Assembly: GCA_036924285.1 (NCBI GenBank)
Contig: JAYKYS010000018.1
Location: 992,001 to 1,056,000, forward strand
Length of the DNA: 64,000 nucleotides
Reading direction: 5' to 3'
Source of the DNA: Asterella californica
Lineage: Eukaryota; Streptophyta; Marchantiopsida; Marchantiales; Aytoniaceae
Part shown: piece after piece, positions 56,306-64,000 of the stretch
How the letters are laid out: each line of letters begins with the position of its first letter
How positions within the stretch are numbered: the first letter of the stretch is position 1
The notes under the pieces: model-generated
The model's database searches: none
What the model saw: only the letters and a program-made list of their open reading frames with translations
Told to the model about the DNA's origin: nothing
Position numbers and translations under genes: made by a program

Positions 56306-57919
56306 TCAAATTTCTTGATATTCTATTGGGATAATAGAGTTGCTCATCAAGACCATCAAATCTTCATCAGGAAAGGTGTCATCCACCGGCTCCTCTCCAT
56401 CCCCATCGTAAGCTCTAGACAGCAAATCTGCATTCGCGTGTTTCTTTCCTGGTCGATCGCAGATCTCATAGTCGTACTCTGACAATAAGAGCTTCCACCT
56501 TGCTAATCGTCCTTCGATCATAGGTTTATTGAAGATGTACTTCAATGCCTTATGATCTGTAACGATAGTGAACTTACCTCCTATGAGATAATGTCAAAAT
56601 TTTCTCAGAGCATAGATCATTGCTAATCCTTCTCTCTCTGTCACAGAATAATTTCTCTCTGCCTTGATCATTTGCCGACTAGCATATGCAATAGGATGAT
56701 CTCTACCTTCAACATCATACTGACTTAGAGTACATCCTACTGCTATATTTGAAGCATCCGTATATAGAATAAACTGTTTATTCCAATCGGGCTTAACCAA
56801 GATTGGAGCTGAAGTAAGAGCTTTCTTCAGTTCCTCAAAGGCGGCTAGAGCTTCTTCATCTCCTAAAATCAACACGTAATCTACTCCTTTCTTCAGATAT
56901 ACAGTCAAAGCATGTTTTATGTGAGAACGAGAGTATAAACCTTCGATAATACCCCACCAAACCTAAAAACTGTCGTAGCTTAGTGAGAATAATAGGAAAA
57001 GGGAGCTCTAAGATCTTCTGCACCTTCTCTGGATCAACGGCAATGTCGTCCTTGGATATGATATGACCCAAGAGTAACCCTTCCTCACACCCAAAAATAC
57101 ATTTCTCCGGATTGAGAGATGCATTTGCTACATCTAAACATTCTAAGACCTTCACAAGGTGCTCAAAATGCTTCTCCTTACTCTCGTAAATACAAAAGTC
57201 ATCTATAAAATCTCTCACAAACTTTCCTAAGAAATGTTCGAACACTTTGTTCATAAACCTTTGAAACGTCGCAGGAGCATTACACAGACCAAATGGTATG
57301 ATTCGAAATGCAAACGTACCCCACGGAGTAGTGAAAGCGGTCAGGTGTTGATGTTCTGGTGCAATTTTGATCTGGTTATATCCGCTATAATCATCTCCAA
57401 AGCTGTACCATTCGTTTCTCGCCACTTCTTCCAAGATCTCGTCAATGAAAGGTAGAGGATAATAATCCTTCTTTGTGACCACATTGAGCTTCTTGTAATC
57501 AACACACACCCTCAATTTGCCATTTTTTTCTTTACGATCACAATGGGTGATACCCATTCAGAATGCTCCACCTCGTAAATGAACCCACCAGTGTGCAGCT
57601 TCTCGATCTCTTCTTTCACCAGATCCGCAATTGGAGGACTCACTCTTCGTTGCTTTTGTCGCACCGGTTTGACTTCCTTCTCTAACTCGATACGGTGTTG
57701 CTCCAGTGTGACCTCCCTCAGATCCTTGTAACTAAATGCAAATACATGAATATATTTGCGAAAGATCTCTTCGAAACAACTCTTCTCCTCTTTAGTAACC
57801 TTCGATCCATAACGTAAGGTGGCAATTCTTCTCTCCACCTCCTCGGGAGTCAACGGTTCTTTGTCTCGATCTCTTTGCACTTCCGGAGAAGGGAAAAGAT
57901 CCACTACATTCACACCCAC
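56306..57919 (-). pseudogene. T3 reverse transcriptase and RNase H
   Basis: RT spans 57919 to about 56908, with SPIVIVKKK, FGDDYSGYNQIKI, PFGLCNAPATFQRFMN and RDFIDDF as the active box. A frameshift lies near 57530. RNase H (56594-56908, then 56306-56545) has FILYTDASNIAVGC, VTEREGLAMIYALRKF and GKKHANADLLSRA. It is the standard plant Ty3/gypsy form, clearly distinct from T1/T2. Confidence 0.85.
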
Positions 57920-58126
57920 ATTTCATTCTTCTCTCTCCTCTTCTGACGATGTATTTTCAGATTCTAAATCTGAAGAATTGGTACCTACATCAGAAGTAGT
58001 ATCGACAACTTCTGACTCCCAGTAGTCCGATGTGGGTCGATCTGATTCCGACGTCCCAACTTGATCTCCGAGCAATGGAACTTTGATCCGGTGGTGATTC
58101 GGTCCGATGCGTAAATAACCTTTGTG

Positions 58127-58843
58127 TCAATTATCCGTTGCATGTACTGCTCGAAGCCAAGGTCTTCCGAGTAACATTTCATAATTTGACTCTTTCAAGA
58201 TTTGAAATGTCATGTTTACTTGCACTCCCATTACTGACACACAAACTCTCTCTCGCACTCCCAATGATCCAACTCGCTGTCTGTTAGTCATACCCACCGT
58301 GATACTAGAAGGACGAGTTGGTACTAGATCCAACTTCCTCATAAGTCGTTTTGAGATGGCATTTACTGCCGATCCTCCATCGACAAGAACATCTGAGACA
58401 TCTCTCCCATTGATACGAGCCTCTACTTTTGATGCCTTGTTGCACACCTCTCCTTCACTAGCATCTAAAGCACTCGCACCGACAGTAGAAGGATTGACCT
58501 TCTTCTTCCGACCTCGTCGAGAGCTTAGACCGCTACGAAGTTCTTTCCTCACAGAAGGATTCAGAGCAATCAACTGTCCCACAGTAATGTTTGCTCGTTG
58601 CTTACCCACGTCTTCCACCACATTATATTTTGATTGCTCCATCAAAATTGTGAAATCAGTATTTCTCAATTTCTTCCGCCGTTCTTTGGTTTTTGAAGAA
58701 GATTTGCTACTCCGAGTATTTTGACTTGGAGAATCTTCCATCACGACTGGTTCTCCCTCGTCGAAATGCGTCCTTATCCTCTTCTTCTCTTGAGCCAACA
58801 GCTTTACAGATTGAAAACCTTCTCGTACATCTCGTTGCTCCAA
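58127..58843 (-). CDS. T3 protease region
   Basis: A 238-codon open frame between Gag and RT. The retropepsin-like site is VLVDGGSAVNAIS and the flap-side motif is MLLGRPWL. The triad is Asp-Gly-Gly, where Asp-Ser/Thr-Gly is usual. T4 also has DGG. The frame ends shortly before RT. Confidence 0.7.
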   Translation of the reverse strand: MEQRDVREGFQSVKLLAQEKKRIRTHFDEGEPVVMEDSPSQNTRSSKSSSKTKERRKKLRNTDFTILMEQSKYNVVEDVGKQRANITVGQLIALNPSVRKELRSGLSSRRGRKKKVNPSTVGASALDASEGEVCNKASKVEARINGRDVSDVLVDGGSAVNAISKRLMRKLDLVPTRPSSITVGMTNRQRVGSLGVRERVCVSVMGVQVNMTFQILKESNYEMLLGRPWLRAVHATDN

Positions 58844-58899
58844 GATGTCAATGCATGCTACACCCTTGTCTTTGCTTTGTGAAGTTGAAGCTCCATCCG

Positions 58900-59845
58900 C
58901 CGTTCCACCATTACGACTTGGACAATTACGTTGGAAATGTGATCCTCCACTCGTAAAACATCATTGGTTCGTGTAGTTACTTGGTGATCCTTGCGGTGGT
59001 CCACCTCTAGACTGATAGTTTCCATAACCTCGTGAGCCTCCTCCAACATTTGGACTGCGGTGTTGCAACAAATTCACCATATTGATCTTCAAATCTGCCA
59101 GAGACTCTGTCAAACTTTTCAACTCATCACGAAAGTCGGGAGTAATAGATCTACATGGTATAGTAACTGTAACCGCACTAGTATGAGCTATCGTAGTCAG
59201 ATTCTGAAATCGAACAGTCGGAACACTCGCAGACGTCAGAGTTGGCATGCTCGACCCTTGCACATCTCCACATGCTGCCCCAACAGTCATTGGTTGCAAG
59301 TCGTCTCCATCCAGACTCTCTTCCATCTTAGTTGCGATCTTCACTGCATCAGCCTTCGAAGTTGGTCTCTCATACCGCACTTGGGTTCGAATCTCCGGCC
59401 TCAATCTCCCAATAAAATTCTTTGTGAGCATTGCTTCAATGCCCACCATCGTTGGTTCTACTACATCTCCACTCTTTCGTAAAACCACCCGAAACTTTTG
59501 TTCTAATTTCTCCACCCTCTCGGCGTAAGTCCTTACTTTCTCTTTCTCTCCTTGTTTGAGGTAAGTTACCTCTACCATTAACTTCTCGTAACTTTCATCA
59601 CGAAGAAAAGTTTCAATTAAGGCCTCCGTCAATACTTCCCAAGTATCAACTAGAGTCCCCACTACGCTTCTCTTCTTCCTATCCTCATACCATGTCAATG
59701 CAAAATTCTCAAGAAATTCAAGTATCAACCCTACCCACTCGCTCTTCTTTCAATCTCCATTGCCAATGCATGCTCGTTTGAAGTCCCTCACAAATCCTTC
59801 CACGTCTTCTCCATCCTTTCCGTAAAACACCAGAAGTTTCCCCAT
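58900..59845 (-). pseudogene. gag: T3 Gag
   Basis: The likely start is the ATG at 59845 (MGKLLVFYGKDGEDVEGF), matching T4's MKKLPVFHEKDNEDVEPF. An in-frame TGA falls near 59750, and the longer open part runs from 59728 to 58961 (FALTWYEDR, GRLRPEIRTQVRYERPT, Gly-rich tail). Just after a second TGA comes a knuckle-like CFTSGGSHFQRNC with its second Cys changed to Ser. Confidence 0.8.
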
Positions 59846-59980
59846 TCTTCTCTTCTTTTCTTCTTCTTACTCAAGGTATTGCTTGCGGATGTGAAGATCG
59901 TACTTCACCGCAATCCACAATTTCCCCGTTGAGCTCTCTCCTCTCCAAAGGTTGGAATAAGTTTGACCCTCATGGTCATC

Positions 59981-60442
59981 TTATCTCTCGTGTGACAGAC
60001 TATCTCCATCCTCGCTAGGGGTCTTCACTCGTTCCGTTTCTACACTCAACCTTCTCTCGAGATCTTCGGCTACAATTTCTAGCAAAGCAACCACTGCGCT
60101 ACACTCGTGCTCAACTGGAATCCCGTCCACTCCACATCTACGACAAAAGGTTGTAGGATCAATGACGTCTTGTCTAGGGGAAGAAGGACCTATGTGTAAG
60201 CTTAAGTCGACCAACCCTCTTCGCTCACGCAAAAGTCTATTCTTCGTAGGACACTTGCTCACTTTATGTCCTTCTCCACACAAAAAGCACCTCGAGTTCT
60301 TCTCCTGGTTCTTACGACTACTCTCTACTTCTTCCTCAAATTCTAGTCGAAATTCTCCTTTCGCCAAATCAGCAGTAACTATCATCGCATAGCCTTGAGG
60401 GATCTTGCTCAACCTCAATTTCCACTCTTGTTGTCCTTCCAC
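59981..60442 (-). CDS. T3 ORF0: intact two-zinc-motif protein upstream of gag
   Basis: 153 residues, intact, 135 bp upstream of the gag start on the same strand. The N-terminal part has LRLSKIPQGYAMIVTADLAKGEF, matching T4 ORF0. The zinc knuckle is CFLCGEGHKVSKC (CX2CX3-4HX4C type). After DLSLHIGPSSPRQ comes CRRCGVDGIPVEHEC (CX2CX8HXC), then a helical tail with ALLEIVAEDLERRL. It differs from Gag's own knuckle. The family is unknown to me; it may be a nucleic-acid chaperone or early regulator. Confidence 0.65.
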   Translation of the reverse strand: MEGQQEWKLRLSKIPQGYAMIVTADLAKGEFRLEFEEEVESSRKNQEKNSRCFLCGEGHKVSKCPTKNRLLRERRGLVDLSLHIGPSSPRQDVIDPTTFCRRCGVDGIPVEHECSAVVALLEIVAEDLERRLSVETERVKTPSEDGDSLSHER

Positions 60443-61032
60443 GACGATGATCCGTCATACATCTCTCTCGCTATATAGCTTGTTTGACACTTTTGATCAC
60501 TCGACTATCTTCTCACTTAGCAATCTCTCACATTACTAAGTAGAAGCTTAACTTGTCAACCCTGAGCCTCAGAGATCGAACATAACCCTCTCAAGAATTC
60601 TGAAATTCTTCCACTCTTTTACTTCAGCAAGCGATATAACAGATTTGACCCCCTTTCACTTCGAATGCCATAACTCCAGTTCTACTCGATCAATTCACGC
60701 ATGATTTGGGTGCCTAGATAGCTTATCTTGCAAGCTATCAGCATGGAAGATTTCAAGGTCTAACTCTAAAAACTGAAAATATGAAAATGACTGTACATTC
60801 CTTCCCGAGAGCTCACTATTTGATACCGAAAAACCTCCTTAACTTCCAAAAGACATAACTCTCTCCTCACAATTGATCTCTAGAAGATATCAAGCTTATT
60901 GGAAAGCTTATCTTGCCCTCTATAACATGGTGTATGTACAAAGGTTCTGAACTCATGCTCAAAAACAGACATGAACTATACTAACGATTAAATACGAATC
61001 TTTGTATCGAGGTCCCGGCAACAGAACCAAAA
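60443..61032 (-). other. T3 leader and primer-binding site
   Basis: About 590 bp without open frames of note. Next to the 5' LTR the minus strand reads TTTTGGTTCTGTTGCCGGGAC. TGG followed by TTCTGTTGCCGGGAC is the likely PBS (about 61014-61030). T4's site TGGTTCCGTCGTCGGGAC (about 61897-61914) is closely similar, so both probably use the same tRNA. Confidence 0.6.
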
Positions 61033-61831
61033 TGTAAGCCGGTCTGTCTCTCACCTAGGGGTGCCTCAGATGACTAGGATTACTAGTGCACCTTAATTAC
61101 AAAGATTCTATCGTACCCATGCTCACTTCACTCAACACTCTGACCTGTATGGTCACATCGGTCTCTCTAATAACGTTCCTGCAAACAAGTTCTAACCCCG
61201 CCCTCCACATTGCATCACATAGTACTCAAGGACTCCCAAGGTCTCCAATGCTCACTTTACTTATAGACAGGAAAATGAGAGTCCTTTCCACTCTCTCAAC
61301 TCCTCCTTATATACTCTACAACTTCTTACCGTGGTAACTTTTACTAAGTTACGTTACCACATGGTAAGTGCGCAATCCAAAATAGTTAAACTTCTAAAGG
61401 CTACTTAAATTTAAGAATAGCCCACACATTACTTGTTCTACTTTACTAAAGTAAGAGATTCTCCTACTTTAGCTTTTGTAAAGTGTTAACTTTCCAAACT
61501 ATCCAATGGGAAGATGACAACAAACTAATACGTCTTTTGAGGAGCATCTCTAGATCTTTGTGCATGACTTTTCATCATGCATCCAATCAGCGATGATCAA
61601 CAAAGTTACATACTTTTGAGAAGCATATTTAGAACTCCGCACTTGTCACATAGTGCCATAGTGAAACCTCTAATAGTTTTCCTAACTTAGTTATAACTAT
61701 TTCAGCTAGTTATGACTAGTTTTGATCACTCTAGATTTAGATCTTCGAACTAGAATAACCTATAAGATAGTCATACCTAATGAAATTTATATAAGCACTC
61801 ACACAAATAATGAGATACTTATGGTGTGACA
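61033..61831 (-). repeat. T3 5' LTR (uninterrupted)
   Basis: 799 bp, TGTAAGCC to GTGTGACA on the plus strand. It supplies the empty-site sequence that proves where T2 inserted in the other LTR (TAACCCCGCCCTCC near 61193). Confidence 0.93.
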
Positions 61832-61918
61832 GAACTCTAATAGAACTAAATATAAAACTGAACTCTAAACATCTTTCAATGATCCCTTCAAGTGAAGTCC
61901 CGACGACGGAACCAAAAA

Positions 61919-62838
61919 TGTAAACCCTCCGCGGTCCTATCGATCAACTACTCCCCCCCCCCTTGATCTCTCAACCTCCACGATCGTCATTCACGAATCT
62001 GCAACATGTCGACCATGTCTCTCACTCAAAGTCACCTCTGATGGCTTTGATGGAAGCACACCATGAACTTGAAGGGGAAAATGTTAAGTTCACTCATTCA
62101 TTCACCCATAAATTCACCAACTAAAATTGTCCATAAACTCATCAACTAAAATCTTCCATTCTAATGACGTCTCTCAAGTTCTCACATGCTAAAATATCAC
62201 ACACTCTCTATATTACTCAAGTTGTCATTACGACGATGTGAAAACAAGGATGAGGAGCTCTTCTCTACTCCTCTGTTTATACATTCTAGGTTTTTACTTT
62301 GGTACCCTCCGGTAACTCAGCCGTAACTACTTTTACCGGGTTTTACTAAGATATTACTTAAGGTAAAAGCATTAATCACATGGGTTTTTTATCTTTTCAC
62401 ATGGGCTTATTCTTTCAAAGTCAACAACTTCTAGAAGGATTCTGAAATATTCTCAAGGAATCTCGAATTTCCACCCCCTCTCTACACTAAGACCCACTAA
62501 AAAGGAGACATGTGGAATCTCTTCTTGTTTTTAATGCCCACAAAGTCCACAACTTTAATCCAACCACTAATATCAAGTCAAAAAGGAGATAAGAGATACT
62601 TTCCACCTCCTTTCTACCTTTTAGACAAGATGACAAGATAGTAGTGCTCACTCTTTAGGAAATATCTGAATTCTGCCAAAAGTACATCTAAGTTTAACCA
62701 TAACTAACTTTAGCTAGTCATGACTAACTTTATATCTCCTTAAAGTACTTGGGCAGCAAATAAACATTCTCAACACTTAGTTATAACTAAACACCTTACT
62801 AATAGACAAACTTCTTATGTGTAACATAGGTCGTTACA
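61919..62838 (-). repeat. T4 5' LTR
   Basis: 920 bp, TGTAAACCCTCC to GTCGTTACA. Separated from T3's right end by the 87-bp T4 leader remnant including the PBS. Confidence 0.9.
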
Positions 62839-63609
62839 GATCATGATCAGCGAAGGTGCCACGTCTTGCTGAAATCACCGATTAGAAATCTTCAACTACG
62901 AGGTATCGTTGTCTTCAACGTCATTCTCCGAGCTCTCTGGTTGTTTACTGCTCAAATGCCTTGTATCGTTGGGAAGCTTGTATAATAGGTTGTCCTTTGC
63001 TGTCGATATCTTCTTGAACGAAGCTCGTATCAGCAAACAGTAGAAGACCAGAGTCTAGCATTTAGGTAGTTTGTCGAGAAGAAGTAGTGAAGCGGATATT
63101 ACCGAAAGATTGTATGAAAAGCGCTTAGGATCTAAAGCAGAGATGTACCGTGTATGAGCCTTGCTTTTACCTAGAATAAGATTGAGCTCCAAGTCGTTTG
63201 TGCGATGCACATGTGTTGCACTTGGGGTCAGGTTAGATCAATAGTAACCAAGACAAAAGATTGATGGATTAGATATTGAGAGCGTAAGTTTTTCGTCGTC
63301 TTAGGTCCTGTTGTATCTCTCCACAGTCAGATATCTCGTGTATTCTCAGATCACACTTCACGTCTTACGACAACGTGTATGTCATCAATTTCTCGTATGA
63401 GGAGATGCTTCTAGTCCCACCTAGGGAGGCCCGTCCGTCTATCAGGAGTTCGCTCGTTTCGCTCATTCGAAGCATTCCACGGCACAAAGAGATCACGTGA
63501 GTGATTTTCTGGTTGCTTGAACAGATGATCATGTACCTAGATCAGGCATTTGAGTGTAGTAAGGAGGGGTGATTGTCCTCTCCAATATGCGACTCGCGCA
63601 TTGAGTCAA
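62839..63609. other. No gene recognised
   Basis: Sequence right of the T4 nest. No domain-bearing frame; it may be the downstream part of the LINE fragment that follows on the minus strand. Confidence 0.3.
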
Positions 63610-63611
63610 GT

Positions 63612-63830
63612 GGACGTTGCAACCGAGCAGCCAAGTAACAAGTGATTAATCGTTTCTTGCGAGTCATTGCATCTGGTACATGAGTCGTCGCCGTGATCAA
63701 TCCACAAAGCTCTCATGTTGGTGTAGAGGCCCTGATGGAGGATCTTCCACCACCATGTCTTGTCTCTAACGAATAGTGAGGACGACCAGAGTGCATTCCA
63801 TCTATTAATCCAATCTCTTTCTTCGTTAAC
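63612..63830 (-). pseudogene. LINE-type reverse transcriptase zinc-binding domain (zf-RVT)
   Basis: The minus strand encodes EERDWINRWNALW, then FVRDKTWWWKILHQGLYTN, then CTRCNDSQETINHLLLGC, stopping soon after. The W-rich block, the CxxC and the E-T-I-x-H-L-L-x-x-C ending match the zinc-binding domain at the C-terminus of plant L1-type non-LTR elements. The upstream frame toward 64000 is broken, so this is a fragment. Confidence 0.75.
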
Positions 63831-64000
63831 TAGATGTCACTTCCTGTGGGCTCAACTCTACAGCTAATAGGCGTTTCTAATTTGTGATAGAATTCTCTAG
63901 AAGGAAGAGCGAAGCCTCGTCATTCATTCTCTCCGTTCCAGTACCAGTCATTCATGGTCGCTAATTCTCGTCGTTTCAGCATCCTTCCTTGCATGATCTG

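Larger units (their letters stand above)
45711..61831 (-). mobile_element. Ty3/gypsy retrotransposon T3, carrying T2 in its 3' LTR
   Basis: On the minus strand the 5' LTR is 61033-61831 (799 bp) and the 3' LTR is 45711-45879 joined to 54374-55006. T2 is inserted in that 3' LTR with a CCGC duplication. Internal parts are PBS, leader, ORF0, gag, protease, RT, RNase H, integrase and PPT. Target duplication GAACT occurs at 45702-45706 and 61832-61836. LTRs differ by roughly 17 sites by hand count (about 2%). Coding is interrupted by a few stops and shifts. Confidence 0.9.
39258..62838 (-). mobile_element. Ty3/gypsy retrotransposon T4, split by nested insertions
   Basis: On the minus strand the 5' LTR is 61919-62838 and the 3' LTR is 39258-40175. 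The internal region is 40176-45710 plus 61837-61918. It is interrupted by T3 (45711-61831), whose insertion left GAACT on both sides. Internal order is PBS, leader, ORF0, gag, protease, RT, RNase H, integrase and PPT. Many frames are broken, and the LTRs differ more from each other than those of T3 or T2, so it is the oldest layer of the nest. Confidence 0.88.

Overview
This window is plant nuclear DNA. It holds a light-harvesting complex II gene with a chloroplast transit peptide and a split WYxxxR motif, plus an intronless plant-type pyruvate decarboxylase. The rest is mostly LTR retrotransposons. The gene structures and element types would fit a bryophyte or lycophyte, but I cannot name the species from sequence alone.

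Layout. 1-7.75 kb: an old LTR element (E0) with ~1.08 kb direct repeats, a decayed gag-like ORF and a fragment of another element. 7.8-9.5 kb: tandem and dispersed repeats. 10.7-12.8 kb: minus-strand remnants of an RRP12-like ribosome-biogenesis gene, with a tRNA-derived SINE head and a 94-bp triple repeat lying in the same stretch. 14.4-15.5 kb: the LHCB gene (minus). 17.15-28.98 kb: Ty3/gypsy element T1 (minus) plus an extra inverted copy of its LTR, making a head-to-head LTR palindrome with a tRNA-like spacer. 29.1-29.3 kb: one surviving exon of a papain-type protease. 31.75-33.47 kb: PDC (minus). 34.9-36.1 kb: an RPA-C-like exon fragment and a dispersed repeat. 36.5-38.9 kb: solo or partial LTRs. 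39.26-62.84 kb: a three-level nest of Ty3/gypsy elements, with T4 containing T3 and T3's 3' LTR containing the young, intact T2. 63.6-63.8 kb: a LINE zinc-binding fragment.

The most interesting material is in the retroelements. T1 and T2 are diverged relatives that encode Gag-Pro in one frame and Pol in the -1 frame. Both carry the same architecture at the junction: an in-frame GGGTTTT heptamer, a 6-7 nt spacer, a stem-loop, and a loop that can pair downstream as a pseudoknot. The stem sequences differ between the two elements but the pairing is kept. T3 and T4 carry a separate upstream ORF with two putative zinc motifs (CX2CX4HX4C and CX2CX8HXC) ahead of gag. The T1 LTR palindrome appears to preserve reverse-transcribed tRNA primer sequence beyond the normal 18-nt primer-binding site, most like tRNA-Thr(UGU).

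The host genes are not an operon or pathway. LHCB is a photosynthesis gene, PDC a fermentation gene, and the RRP12, protease and RPA-like pieces are partial or broken. Coordinates of repeats and decayed elements are by-eye alignments, and identities are hand counts.
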